Below, one piece after another: positions 14,928-23,916 of a DNA stretch of 32,047 nt (positions are counted from its first letter, which is position 1; each line of letters opens with the position of its first letter). The translations under genes were made by a program, and so were the position numbers. The notes beneath the pieces were generated by a model. It did not search any database, was not told where the DNA came from, and saw only the letters and a program-made list of their open reading frames with translations. Location: NCBI GenBank assembly GCA_035709005.1, contig DASTFB010000078.1, positions 1-32,047 on the forward strand, in the 5' to 3' direction. Origin of the DNA: Candidatus Methylomirabilota bacterium (lineage in GTDB: Bacteria > Methylomirabilota > Methylomirabilia > Rokubacteriales > CSP1-6).

Positions 14928-15286
14928 CCGCGGTCGGAGCCGGGCTGGGGATCGTCGTCGCGCTGACCCTGCCTCTGCTGGCCATCTTCGGTCTACTGGC
15001 GATCGCCGATTGGCGGCATCGGCGGCGGATGAGTGTGATTGCCCGGCAGGTGGCCGTGACCGAGGCCATCCACCGTGAGTTCGGCGCCGTAGTGGCCCCC
15101 GTGGTCAGCAAGCGGCCCGGCGGGCCGTGGACCGTTCTCATGGCCCTGCCTCCCGAGCGCTGGGAGATGGCGGGTCCCCTGGCCACGATCGCCCACGACG
15201 TGGTCGCCGGCGATAACGGGCGTGAGGGCCGTATCCGCGTCGTGCTGACGGGACCGGACCGAAGCTCCCTGGCGCAATTGCGCTAG
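14921..15286 (+). CDS. small membrane-anchored protein, unknown
   Basis: A 121-residue protein of unknown function. A transmembrane helix covers about residues 3-28 (rich in Gly, Leu, Ile, Ala), followed at once by WRHRRR, which by the positive-inside rule places the rest in the cytoplasm. The soluble part (35-121) has mixed alpha/beta character and one notable stretch, GPWTVLMALPPERWEMAG. The ATG at 14921 has GGGAGG five bases upstream and overlaps the stop of the previous small gene. No catalytic motif is visible. Confidence 0.6.
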   Translation: MLTAVGAGLGIVVALTLPLLAIFGLLAIADWRHRRRMSVIARQVAVTEAIHREFGAVVAPVVSKRPGGPWTVLMALPPERWEMAGPLATIAHDVVAGDNGREGRIRVVLTGPDRSSLAQLR

Positions 15287-15331
15287 GCCGCCCGGGGGCA
15301 AAAAGGTTGGGTCGCGGTCCTCCCTCCCCTG

Positions 15332-16138
15332 ATGATGGTCGGGACGGAAGGGGGGCCCCTGCTGAAGGCGCGCGCGGTGTTCATCATCTGTGGCGGCCTC
15401 GCGCTGGCTACCGCCGGCCCAGCGCACGCCGAGCTCTATCTGGCCGTCTTCGGCGGCACCGCCTTCACCGAGAGCAAGACCACCGAGACCCGACTCGATC
15501 TCACCAGCGGGATGGGCACGGTCACCCTCCTCGACGGCACGTTTAGCGAAGTCGACTTCCACGACTCCCTTCTGGTCGGCGCCAAACTCGGCTACTTCTT
15601 CACCCGTCCGCTCCTCGGCGGCCAGCTGGGCTCGGAGCTCGAGCTCTCGTACACCGAGCCGCACGCCTCGCGGCAAACCGTCACGTTCAGCGGCACCATG
15701 TTCGGGGCTTCCACGACGACGGAGATGAGCATCCAGAGCGCGAGTTTCGACGTGTTCGGCGTGGCCGTGAACCTGCTCTACCGCCTGCCCCTCTTCACCA
15801 GCGCCGGCTACCCCTACGGCCGCCTGCAGCCCTACATCGGCGCGGGCGCCGGGGCTTTCATCGCCACGATGTCCACACGGACGTCGCCCTTCGACGCCAA
15901 TACCCGGCTCGATGACACCGACGTGCAGCCGGGCGTGCAGGCGCTGGGCGGTTTGAAGTTCTTCGTCTTCCGAAAAGTCGCCGTCTTCGCCGAGTATCGG
16001 TTCACGCAGACCGACGACTTCGAGTTCAACTTCCGGGCCCATGGCACGGTGGGAGGATCACCCGCGACCGAGACGGCCCGCGACCGCTCCGACCTGACGC
16101 AGCACCACGCCGCCTTCGGGCTCGCCATCCACTGGTGA
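15332..16138 (+). CDS. outer-membrane beta-barrel protein, paralogue of 420-1076
   Basis: A 268-residue outer-membrane protein. The signal peptide spans about residues 12-32 and ends in GPAHA. The mature part shows alternating strands, GYFFTRPLLGGQLGSELELS, YPYGRLQPYIGAGAGAF and VAVFAEYRFTQTDDFEFNF, and ends with an aromatic residue (AIHW), the usual signal for barrel assembly. The same order of blocks, including QPYI followed by a glycine-rich turn and FAEYR, appears in the protein at 420-1076. No clear ribosome-binding site precedes the ATG at 15332 or the next ATG; a GTG near the hydrophobic core cannot be excluded. It follows two small membrane proteins by 45 bases and may be in their transcript. 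Confidence 0.75.
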   Translation: MMVGTEGGPLLKARAVFIICGGLALATAGPAHAELYLAVFGGTAFTESKTTETRLDLTSGMGTVTLLDGTFSEVDFHDSLLVGAKLGYFFTRPLLGGQLGSELELSYTEPHASRQTVTFSGTMFGASTTTEMSIQSASFDVFGVAVNLLYRLPLFTSAGYPYGRLQPYIGAGAGAFIATMSTRTSPFDANTRLDDTDVQPGVQALGGLKFFVFRKVAVFAEYRFTQTDDFEFNFRAHGTVGGSPATETARDRSDLTQHHAAFGLAIHW

Positions 16139-16211
16139 GCCGGGCCCGCCTCATCAGGCCGGCGTAGACCGGTCAGCCCCGTAAACCGCCCCTCGTCGCG
16201 GCCTCATCCGC

Positions 16212-16217
16212 TATGAT
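16212..16217 (+). promoter_or_regulatory. TATGAT -10-like box before the asparagine synthase gene
   Basis: TATGAT (five of six matches) ends nine bases before the ATG at 16227, so the leader would be only a few bases or absent. No Shine-Dalgarno sequence is visible. No good -35 hexamer was found. Confidence 0.4.
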
Positions 16218-16226
16218 GCCCTCCGC

Positions 16227-18032
16227 ATGTGCGGCATCGCGGGGATCCTGCTGCGGCGTGGCCGCGCCGATGAGGTCGTCGTGCGGCGCATGGCCGCCGC
16301 GTTGGCCCACCGGGGTCCCGACGACCTGGGCCTGCACCTGGCCGGACCGCTCGCCCTGGCCCAAACACGGCTGGCGATCATCGACCTCGAGGGTGGCCAT
16401 CAGCCCATGGTCGACGGCGACCTGTCTCTCGCCGCCAATGGGGAGATCTACAACTTCGTCGAGCTGCGCCGTGATCTGGAAGCTCGCGGGCGGCGCTTCG
16501 CCACCGCGTCCGACAGCGAAACCATTCTCCATCTCTATGCCCTCGATGGCGTCGATGGCGTGGCCGCGCTCAACGGCATGTTCGCCTTCGCGCTCTACGA
16601 CGCGCGCCGCGCCGAGCTGGTGCTTGCCCGCGACCGGGCAGGTATCAAGCCGCTCTATTACGCGAGGCTCGGGGATCGGCTGCTGTTCGCCTCGGAGCTC
16701 AAGGCGCTCCTGGCCGTCTGGCCCGGCGCCCCCGAGATCGCCGCGGAGTCCCTCGTGCAGTCGCTGCAGAATCGGTTCAACAGCGGTGAGATGAGCCTCG
16801 TGCGCGGTATCCGCCGTCTGCCCCCGGCCACGGTACTGGTCGTGGATGGCGACCTGAACGCGCGCGAGCATCGCTACTGGTCAGCCCTCACCACGCGTCC
16901 GCGGGTGGTGGATTTCGAGCAAGCCGCCGAGGAATTCGAGCCGCTGTTCCGACAGGTGATGGTGGAGCACCTGCGCGCAGACGTGCCCTATGGATTATTC
17001 CTGTCCGGCGGCGTCGATTCCGGCGTCCTCCTGGCGATGATCAGCGAGCTGACCGGGCGGCGGCTGCGAACGTTTTCCGTGAGCTACGGCGATCGAGGAA
17101 CCGCCGACGAGGGACCCGACGCCGCGGCCATCGCGCGGCGTTTCGGCGCCGAGCACACCGAGATCACCCTCGACGGGGATGCCGTCTTCCGCCGGCTGCC
17201 CCATACCGTCTGGGCCACGGACGAGCTGCTGGGCGACTACGCGTGCCTGCCGACATCGTTCCTGGCCGAGCGGGCGGGTCAGGCTTTGAAGGTCGCGTTG
17301 ACCGGGGAGGGCGGGGATGAAGTCTTTGCCGGCTACAGCCGCTACCGCCGCACTCTGCTCCAGCGATGGCTGCGAAACCTGGTGGCGCCGGGGTCAGGCG
17401 GCTTTCGGACGCGGGGCGGCTGGCACCGGGTATGGGTCCGCCGCGCGTTCGGCGCCGAGCTGAAGGCCGCGGCCGCCGCCTGGCGCACGCCCTTCATCGC
17501 GGCCTGGCAGGCGACGCCCCGGACCTGGAGCCACACCACCCGCTGCCAGTACACGGACGTGGCCACGTTCCTGGCCGACGACCTGCTCGTGAAGGCCGAT
17601 CGCGTGCTCATGGGGTTCGGCCTCGAAGGGCGGGTCCCCTACCTCGATCACCGGGTCATCGAATTCGCCTTCGCGCTGCCCGATGCCCTCAAAGTGAGCG
17701 GCCGGCAGGGCAAGCTGTTCCTCAAGCGCTGGGCCGGCCGCCGCCTGCCCGCCGACCACCTGTGGCGCCGCAAGCGGGGGTTCTACGTGCCGATCGGGCG
17801 ATGGTTGCGCGGGAAGTTCCTCGACGGGCTGGCCGAACGCCTGCCCGCACACCCGGCCATCCGGCAGTGGTTCCGCCCCGACGGCATCGCGGCGCTCGTG
17901 AAGGCGCAGCAGACCCGCGGCACCGCGACCCGTGAGATCTGGGGGCTGATGCAGCTCGCCATCTGGCATCGCATCTTCGTGGAAGGCCACGTGCCCGGGC
18001 GTGACGAGGATCCGCTGGAGTGGATCGCGTGA
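16227..18032 (+). CDS. asnB: asparagine synthase, glutamine-hydrolysing
   Basis: A 601-residue two-domain amidotransferase. The N-terminal class II glutaminase starts MCGIAGI, with nucleophile Cys2 exposed after methionine removal, and has LAHRGPDDLG (26-35), QTRLAIIDLEGG (46-57) and NGEIYN (71-76). The synthetase domain has the pyrophosphate loop LSGGVDSG (259-266) and a later GEGGDEVFAGYSRY block. Together they move ammonia from glutamine to a carboxylate activated with ATP; aspartate is the classical substrate, but members near glycosyltransferase genes often amidate surface sugars or lipids. The length is normal. It starts behind a TATGAT box with no ribosome-binding site. Its TGA abuts the stop codon of the convergent glycosyltransferase with no base between them. 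Confidence 0.85.
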   Translation: MCGIAGILLRRGRADEVVVRRMAAALAHRGPDDLGLHLAGPLALAQTRLAIIDLEGGHQPMVDGDLSLAANGEIYNFVELRRDLEARGRRFATASDSETILHLYALDGVDGVAALNGMFAFALYDARRAELVLARDRAGIKPLYYARLGDRLLFASELKALLAVWPGAPEIAAESLVQSLQNRFNSGEMSLVRGIRRLPPATVLVVDGDLNAREHRYWSALTTRPRVVDFEQAAEEFEPLFRQVMVEHLRADVPYGLFLSGGVDSGVLLAMISELTGRRLRTFSVSYGDRGTADEGPDAAAIARRFGAEHTEITLDGDAVFRRLPHTVWATDELLGDYACLPTSFLAERAGQALKVALTGEGGDEVFAGYSRYRRTLLQRWLRNLVAPGSGGFRTRGGWHRVWVRRAFGAELKAAAAAWRTPFIAAWQATPRTWSHTTRCQYTDVATFLADDLLVKADRVLMGFGLEGRVPYLDHRVIEFAFALPDALKVSGRQGKLFLKRWAGRRLPADHLWRRKRGFYVPIGRWLRGKFLDGLAERLPAHPAIRQWFRPDGIAALVKAQQTRGTATREIWGLMQLAIWHRIFVEGHVPGRDEDPLEWIA

Positions 18033-20624
18033 TCATGGCTCTTGCCGGCCGCGATACCCGTGTGCGACTCGGACAAAGTACCGCCGCCCTTCAGCGCCGT
18101 TTTGGCCCACGGGCAGCTCGCGAATCGGCCCGAGGCTGGCGACGTAACGGCCGAGGTGCGGCGCCTCGAGCGCCTGGCGGTCCTTGCCCACCAGGATCAA
18201 GGATCTTCCCACGTGGTGGCCGGGCGGAAACCAGAAGTCGTACATAAGACCCTGGCGTCCGAAAAGGTTATCGCTCGTCGTCTTGTCGGCGCCGCTGCCG
18301 TGGCGGGCGTAGAAGGCCAGCTCGCTGGCGAGGTTGTACTTGTCCATGCCGACGATGAGAGGCTGCTGCCCCGTCCGCGTGCGCACGCGCCCTTCGACCT
18401 CCTCGACCTCATGGCTGAGCGCGCGCCAGCTCTTGCCGAGGGGGCCGAGCGGCCGCGGCGCGCCGGGCCATCCCAGCACGTCGTAGTGGAACAGCGCGCC
18501 ATAGAAGAGCATGAGCGCAATCACGGTCGGCTTCCAGAAGCGCTGCAGGGGGCCGCCACGCCAGCCGTCGGCGGCCCCGACGGAGGGGAAGACGCTCGCC
18601 GCCATGAACGGTAACGCCGCCAGCCACACGGGGCCCGTCCAGTTGAACTTCGTCTCGTTCCTGAAACTGGAGAGGACGAAGACCGACAAAGGGACGAGCG
18701 TGAAGACGAGTCCATACCGCCGCTTGGCGGATGACCGCGCCACTCCCCAGAGGAAGCCGGCGACGCCCAGCGGCGTAATCAACAACAGCACGTGGCTGAG
18801 GAGCGTCGCCACCTCGAAACGTGGGGCGTGGCTCCAGCGTTGCGACCCCTGAAAAACGAAGGACACCCAGCCATGCTGCGCGTTCCACAGCAACATGGGT
18901 GACGCCAGGGCGAGCGTGACGAGGCTCGCCGCATATGGCCGGGGAGACCGCAGCCAGCGGCGTGAGGACGGGCTCAGGAGCAGGTACACCAGGGCGGCCA
19001 GCGGGACGAGGAGGATCGTGTACTTCGCGAGCAGCCCGAGCCCGACGCAGATACCTGCGCCGAGCCAGGCCCGGGGTCTCCCGCCCAGCAGCGCCCCCTC
19101 CAGATAGTAGAGAGCTCCGGCCCAGGACGCCACCAGGGGGGCGTCGGGCGTCATGAAAAAGCCGGTGCCGAACAGAAAGGGCAGGACCGCGAAGAGCAAG
19201 GCCGCCGCATACGCGTACGGGCGTCCCAGGAGATTCGCGGCCAACCGTACGCTGAAGTAAAGCGCCACGAGTGACGCGGCCAGGGCCCCCGCACGCACGC
19301 CCCATTCGGATTGACCGAAGACCGCCGTCCCGAGCCAGACGAGCCAGGCCACCATGGGCGGATGGTCCAGATAGCCCAGGTCGAGATGCCGCGAGTAGTT
19401 CCAGTAGTACGCTTCCTCGGGGAGTAGCTCCACCACGCCGGCGTACACGCAGCGCAGACCGAGCAGATAGGCCGAGACGCCGAGCGCCGCCAGCCGCCAG
19501 GACACCGTCAGTTCTTTGGGACGATCGGAGGCCCGGAACGCGAAGAACACCCCCCCGATGTAGCTCGTCATCGCGGCCACCAGGGCCGCAGGGACGATCG
19601 CTGCCGGTGCGGGCAGACCCAACGAGCGGTGCGCGAGGGCGAGCACGCCGCCTCGCAGGAGCACGGCGAGGAGCGCCACGGCGATGAACGCCCCGTACCG
19701 CGTGAGCGCGACCGAGCCCCGGGCACAGTGCCGGCCCGGAAAGCCCGCCCACGCGCCGAGCAGGCAGGTCGCGCTGATAGCCGCGGCAAAGCTCGTCAGG
19801 TGGGCGAGGGCGAGGGGCGCCCCTTCCGCCAGCAGGGCATGGAAGATCGCGATGTCCAGGAGGAATCCCAGTCCGGCCGCGAGGGCAAACCCCGACGCCT
19901 CGCGGCCTGAGGGGCCTGCCCCCACCAGGTCGACGAGCTGCGCCAGGTAGGACAGCACGACGCGGGCGTCCAGCTTGGAGGCGCCATGGGCCCGGGTCCG
20001 GAAGGTGATGGGAATATCCTCGACCCTCTGCCCGGGCTGAGACCGGGCGAGAATCTCCAGCCCGATCTTGAACCCGCCGGGCGCCTTCCTGGCTTCGAGC
20101 AGGGTCTGTTTGCGCACGGCGAAGAACCCCGAGCAGGGGTCCCGCACATCGACCAGGAGCCTGGCCAGTGTGGCCGCGGTCCTGGAGATCAGCCGCCGGC
20201 TAAACGGCCAGCCCGGAGTCGCGCCCCCCGGGATATACCGGCTCCCGATGGCCATGTCACACGCGCCGTCGAGCACTGGCCTGGCCAGCGCCGCGACTGC
20301 GGATGCCGGATGGCTGAGGTCGGCATCCATGACGACGATGACCTCGCCCGACGCGAATCGCGCCCCGGCCAGAACCGCCCCCGCGAGGCCTCGTTCGGCG
20401 TCTCGGGCCAGCAGGCGCACCCTGGCGTCCCTGGACTCCCACCCGCGGACGCGCTCGCGCGTTCCATCCGTGGACGTGTCGTCGACGACGAGCACTTCGA
20501 CATCGAGCGAAGCTCGGTCGCCCTCCTCGAGCACCCGCGCCACGACCTCATCGATGTTGTGCACCTCATCGCGGGTAGGCAGGATGACGGTGACTCTGCC
20601 GTGGGCGGGAAGCCTCTTCGCCAT
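18033..20624 (-). CDS. GT2-GtrA-GT39-like three-module glycosyltransferase
   Basis: An 863-residue fusion. Module 1 (about 8-235) is a GT2 enzyme like dolichol- or polyprenyl-phosphate mannosyltransferase: VTVILPTRDEVHNIDEV, VDDTSTDGT and the DxD motif MDADLSHP (Asp100, Asp102). Module 2 (about 245-365) is a four-helix GtrA-like membrane domain, often linked with flipping of lipid-bound sugars. Module 3 (about 375-863) is a polytopic GT39/ArnT-like transferase, with LPEEAYYWNYSRHLDLGYLD followed by HPPMVAWL. The order suggests charging of a lipid carrier on the inside, flipping, and transfer on the outside. The ATG at 20624 follows the upstream GT4 gene by 14 bases; no clear ribosome-binding site is seen. 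The acceptor is unknown. Confidence 0.87.
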   Translation of the reverse strand: MAKRLPAHGRVTVILPTRDEVHNIDEVVARVLEEGDRASLDVEVLVVDDTSTDGTRERVRGWESRDARVRLLARDAERGLAGAVLAGARFASGEVIVVMDADLSHPASAVAALARPVLDGACDMAIGSRYIPGGATPGWPFSRRLISRTAATLARLLVDVRDPCSGFFAVRKQTLLEARKAPGGFKIGLEILARSQPGQRVEDIPITFRTRAHGASKLDARVVLSYLAQLVDLVGAGPSGREASGFALAAGLGFLLDIAIFHALLAEGAPLALAHLTSFAAAISATCLLGAWAGFPGRHCARGSVALTRYGAFIAVALLAVLLRGGVLALAHRSLGLPAPAAIVPAALVAAMTSYIGGVFFAFRASDRPKELTVSWRLAALGVSAYLLGLRCVYAGVVELLPEEAYYWNYSRHLDLGYLDHPPMVAWLVWLGTAVFGQSEWGVRAGALAASLVALYFSVRLAANLLGRPYAYAAALLFAVLPFLFGTGFFMTPDAPLVASWAGALYYLEGALLGGRPRAWLGAGICVGLGLLAKYTILLVPLAALVYLLLSPSSRRWLRSPRPYAASLVTLALASPMLLWNAQHGWVSFVFQGSQRWSHAPRFEVATLLSHVLLLITPLGVAGFLWGVARSSAKRRYGLVFTLVPLSVFVLSSFRNETKFNWTGPVWLAALPFMAASVFPSVGAADGWRGGPLQRFWKPTVIALMLFYGALFHYDVLGWPGAPRPLGPLGKSWRALSHEVEEVEGRVRTRTGQQPLIVGMDKYNLASELAFYARHGSGADKTTSDNLFGRQGLMYDFWFPPGHHVGRSLILVGKDRQALEAPHLGRYVASLGPIRELPVGQNGAEGRRYFVRVAHGYRGRQEP

Positions 20625-20638
20625 CGAGGGGGATCGGC

Positions 20639-21748
20639 TCAGCGAGTCGTCAGCAGACGACGATAGAGCACCTCCATCCGGTCGACCTTCGTCCGAGTCG
20701 AGAACTGTCTGACGACCAGTTCTCGGCCGGCCCGACCGAGTGCCCTCGCGTAGGTCGGATCGTCGATGACATACCCGATCGCCGCGGCGAGGCCGGCGAC
20801 GTCGCGGGGACGCACGAGCAAGCCGGTCTGGCCGTGGCGGACCAGCTCGGGGTTGCCCTCGATGTCGGTGGCCACCACCGGGGTTTCCACCGCCAACGCC
20901 TCTCGCAGCGTACCGCTCAGACCCAGGCCGGTGTGCGACGCATCGACGCAGCACGTGCTGGCGCGCAGGATCTCCGGAATGTCTTCCCGATAGCCGAGGA
21001 TCCGGACGGCGTGCTCGATGCCCTGCACCCGGGCTCGCTCGAGAAGTGGCGCCGGGTTCCGAGCGCCGACGACGAGGAGCCGCGCGTGAGGCATACGGCG
21101 GATGACGGTCGACATGGCGTCCATCACGTCGTCGTTGCCCTTCGTGCTGCGCACGCCGATCTGCGTGATCAGCGGGTCGTCCGGGCCAAGGCCCAGCTCC
21201 TTTCGTGCCGCGCTGCCGTCGACGCGGGCATGGAACCGCTCGGTATCAGTCCCCGAATAGATGACCTCGATCTTGGCGGGCGGCACACCGCCGGCCACGA
21301 GCCACCGCTTGACCGACTCGCAGACGGCGACGATGGCGGTGACTCGACGGGTGGCATAGCCCATGGCCTGGAGGCGCCCGACCGGGAAGCTGACGCCGCG
21401 GTTGGCGACGAGAACGGGAAGCGGGGCGAGCAGCCCGGCCAGGAGGGCCAGCCGGCAGGCAGCCCCTTTGTGGGCGTGCACGATCTGAATGCCGTGGGCC
21501 CTCATGATGCCGATCAGGGCGCGAACCGACCTGAGATCCAGGGCCGAGGTCAGAGACAGCGGATAATAGGCAAGCCCGCACTCGGCGGTCTTTTGCGCCC
21601 AGATTTCGCTGGGCCGGGTCGCCACGACGACGTGGTGCCCCCGGCCGGCCAGCCCGGTGGCCAGCTCCATCGCCTGAACAGCCGCCCCGGTGAAGTAGTC
21701 GCCTTTCGGGTAAAGATGAAGCACATGCAGAGGGGTGAGCGCCGCCAC
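20639..21748 (-). CDS. GT4 family glycosyltransferase (GT-B fold)
   Basis: A 369-residue retaining glycosyltransferase. The N-terminal Rossmann domain opens HVLHLYPKGDYFTGAAVQ and holds IVHAHKGAACRLALL. The C-terminal nucleotide-sugar domain has YSGTDTERFH (164-173), the block starting LITQIGVRSTKGNDDVMDAM, and SGTLREALAVETPVVATDI, where Glu of REAL and the downstream EGNPELV match the GT4 EX7E region. It is cytoplasmic and probably acts on a lipid-linked glycan. The start is GTG at 21748, six bases after a TACACT -10-like box, again a leaderless arrangement. It lies 46 bases from the stop of the sensor kinase gene and 14 bases before the three-module glycosyltransferase, with which it likely forms an operon. 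Confidence 0.87.
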   Translation of the reverse strand: MAALTPLHVLHLYPKGDYFTGAAVQAMELATGLAGRGHHVVVATRPSEIWAQKTAECGLAYYPLSLTSALDLRSVRALIGIMRAHGIQIVHAHKGAACRLALLAGLLAPLPVLVANRGVSFPVGRLQAMGYATRRVTAIVAVCESVKRWLVAGGVPPAKIEVIYSGTDTERFHARVDGSAARKELGLGPDDPLITQIGVRSTKGNDDVMDAMSTVIRRMPHARLLVVGARNPAPLLERARVQGIEHAVRILGYREDIPEILRASTCCVDASHTGLGLSGTLREALAVETPVVATDIEGNPELVRHGQTGLLVRPRDVAGLAAAIGYVIDDPTYARALGRAGRELVVRQFSTRTKVDRMEVLYRRLLTTR

Positions 21749-21754
21749 CCGCTC

Positions 21755-21760
21755 AGTGTA
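21755..21760 (-). promoter_or_regulatory. TACACT -10-like box before the GT4 gene
   Basis: On the minus strand TACACT is separated by six bases from the GTG start at 21748, the same spacing as TATAAT to ATG at 1247-1259. It could give the glycosyltransferases a leaderless transcript of their own. The -35 position reads GGTTCC and is not convincing. Confidence 0.35.
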
Positions 21761-21794
21761 GGGAGGCGGAGCTTACCGGAACCTGTCCCGAGCC

Positions 21795-23168
21795 TTACAT
21801 CCGTGAAAGCTCGGCTGGCCTGGCCGCCACCCTCTCGGCGGTGAGAGCCGCGGGAAAAACCACGGTGAACTCGGTCCCCGCACCGGGTGTGCTGGCGACC
21901 TCGGTACGGCCGCCGTGGGCCTGCACGACGGCGCGGACCAGGCTGAGCCCCAACCCGAGGCCGGGCTGGGACTGGCTGCCGTGGCCCCGGTAGAGACGGT
22001 CCCAGATCCGCGACAGCTCGTGAGCGGCGATGCCGATCCCCGTGTCTCGGATGCGAAGCAGGGCACACCCGTTTTCCTCCACGGCGCTGATGTCGATCCG
22101 TCCCCCGGGAGCGGTGTACTTGATCGCGTTGTCGAGCAGGTTCGCCACGACCTGGCGAAGCCGACCACGATCGGCCATCACGCGAGGGGCGCCCGTGCCG
22201 GATGTGGACAGGGCCAGCGCTTTGTCCTGCGCGACGAGGTGATAGAGGTCCACGACTTCGGCGATCAACGCCGACAGGTCCACGGACTCCAGCCGCAGCT
22301 TCACGGCGCCGGCTTCGGCCTCGGAGATATCCATCAATGCGTTGAGCATGGACAGCAGTTGATCCAGCTCTTCCAGACATTCGCCCACCGCTTGACGTAG
22401 GACCTCGGGCTCGTTGCCCGCCTGCAGGGCGAGCTCGGATGCGCCGCGGATCCGCATGATGGGCGTCCGGAGCTCGTGGGCGACGTTGTCGAGGGCCCCC
22501 CGCATCCCGTCCATGAGCGCGGTGATGCGTTCCAGCATCTCGTTGAACAGGAGGACCAGCTCGTCCAGCTCGTCGCCGTTCCACCGTGCCGGCACTCGGG
22601 TGCCCATTTTGCCCTCGGCGACGGCTCGCACGGCCAGCACGATCTGGCGAATCGGGCGGAGAGCCGATGACGCCAGGAGGGTTCCGCCCACGAGACCCAG
22701 GGCCAGTACGGGAACGAGGACAAGGAACGCCACCCGCCGAAACCGCTGCAGCACTTCGGCGCGATCGCCGGTGCTGCCGGCGACCTCGAGGCGACCGCCG
22801 TCGGGCAGCGGCACCGACGTCAACTCGAGATCGGATCCCGTGGCCCCCGGTCTGCTCAGGACCCGCCACTCCCCGGCTGGCCCGATGGGGGCGTTTTCGA
22901 AATACCTGGCGTCCAGGGTCGTAAGTTGGGCCGGCTTCCAGATGAACCGGGTCGTCCCGTCGGCGTCGAGGAGGCGGACCGCGAACGGTTCGCCGGTGCC
23001 CGACGCCTCCTGCCCGACCAGGAGATCCCTGACGGCGGTGACGCCGCCGCTGCGATAGAGGGCCAGGAGCTCCCCGAGCTCCCACTGGATCTGCTGACGA
23101 TCCTCGCGCTCGAGCGCCGAGGACAGCAACACGTAGGCCAGGCCCAGCACCACCAGCACGCTGGCCAC
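21795..23168 (-). CDS. sensor histidine kinase of an OmpR-type system
   Basis: A 457-residue kinase as read from the GTG at 23168. Helix 1 lies at the very N-terminus, an extracytoplasmic domain spans about 20-145, and helix 2 is at about 146-168. HAMP follows (170-222), then HisKA with DNVAHELRTPIMRIRG (phospho-accepting His231) and the ATPase domain with VVANLLDNAIKYTAPGG, DTGIGIAAHEL and GLGLGLSLVRAVV. It lies directly downstream of its regulator. The start is doubtful: the frame continues upstream through LRPTIGVKLTVYASAYL, a normal kinase N-terminus that completes helix 1, but holds no ATG, GTG or TTG. A CTG at 23219 is a possible start. The signal is unknown; envelope glycan control is suggested by the genes that follow. 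Confidence 0.87.
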   Translation of the reverse strand: MASVLVVLGLAYVLLSSALEREDRQQIQWELGELLALYRSGGVTAVRDLLVGQEASGTGEPFAVRLLDADGTTRFIWKPAQLTTLDARYFENAPIGPAGEWRVLSRPGATGSDLELTSVPLPDGGRLEVAGSTGDRAEVLQRFRRVAFLVLVPVLALGLVGGTLLASSALRPIRQIVLAVRAVAEGKMGTRVPARWNGDELDELVLLFNEMLERITALMDGMRGALDNVAHELRTPIMRIRGASELALQAGNEPEVLRQAVGECLEELDQLLSMLNALMDISEAEAGAVKLRLESVDLSALIAEVVDLYHLVAQDKALALSTSGTGAPRVMADRGRLRQVVANLLDNAIKYTAPGGRIDISAVEENGCALLRIRDTGIGIAAHELSRIWDRLYRGHGSQSQPGLGLGLSLVRAVVQAHGGRTEVASTPGAGTEFTVVFPAALTAERVAARPAELSRM

Positions 23169-23223
23169 GAGATACGCCGAGGCGTAGACGGTCAGCTTGA
23201 CGCCGATCGTCGGCCGCAGGCGG

Positions 23224-23898
23224 TTACGGAACGCGGAGAACGTAGCCGACTCCTCGGATCGTGTGTATCAGCTTGTCGGGGCGGTCACCGTCGACCTTGG
23301 TCCTGACCCGCGACACCAGAACTTCCACCACGTTCGTCTGCGGGTCGAAGTCGTAACCCCACACGTGTTGTAGGATCATCGTCTTGGACACGGGACGCCC
23401 GGCGTTGCGCATGAGGTACTCCAGGAGGGAGAACTCGCGAGGTTGCAGCTCGATGGGCCGGTCGTCACGGGTGACGTTGCGCGTGATGAGGTCCAGGCTG
23501 AGGCCGCCGGCCGTCAGCCGCGTCGGCTCCACCGCCCGCGTGCTGCGCCGGAGCAGGGCCTGGAGTCTGGCCAACAGCTCGGAGAATGCGAACGGCTTGG
23601 TCAGGTAATCGTCGCCGCCCGCCTGCAGACCGCGGACCCGATCGTCCACGGTCCTCCGGGCGCTCAGGATGAGGACGGGAGTGGTCACGCGGCGCTTGCG
23701 CAGCTGCTCGATCAGCGACAGACCGTCGAGGCCGGGCAGCATCACATCGACCACGGCCACGTCGTACGGCTCGGCCACCGCGAGCTCGAACCCGTCTTCA
23801 CCGGTACGGGCCTGATCGACGGCCCACCCCGCCTCCTTCAGGCCTTTGGCGAGAAACGACGCGATCTTTCCATCATCCTCGACGATCAGTGCCCGCAA
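23224..23898 (-). CDS. OmpR/PhoB-type response regulator
   Basis: A 224-residue regulator. The receiver has acidic residues in RALIVEDDGK, the phospho-acceptor aspartate in VAVVDVMLPGLDG and the switch lysine in DDYLTKPFAFSELL. The C-terminal winged helix shows the block starting RPIELQPREFSLLEYLMRN and a recognition-helix region with NVVEVLVSRVRTK, ending GVGYVLRVP. I chose TTG at 23898, giving the family start MRALIVEDD, with GAGGA four bases upstream. An in-frame ATG at 23931 would add eleven atypical residues and falls between the predicted -35 and -10 boxes. The kinase gene follows directly. Likely targets are the downstream glycosyltransferases, by position only. Confidence 0.88.
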   Translation of the reverse strand: MRALIVEDDGKIASFLAKGLKEAGWAVDQARTGEDGFELAVAEPYDVAVVDVMLPGLDGLSLIEQLRKRRVTTPVLILSARRTVDDRVRGLQAGGDDYLTKPFAFSELLARLQALLRRSTRAVEPTRLTAGGLSLDLITRNVTRDDRPIELQPREFSLLEYLMRNAGRPVSKTMILQHVWGYDFDPQTNVVEVLVSRVRTKVDGDRPDKLIHTIRGVGYVLRVP

Positions 23899-23916
23899 CG
23901 CGTCCTCGACGATCCC

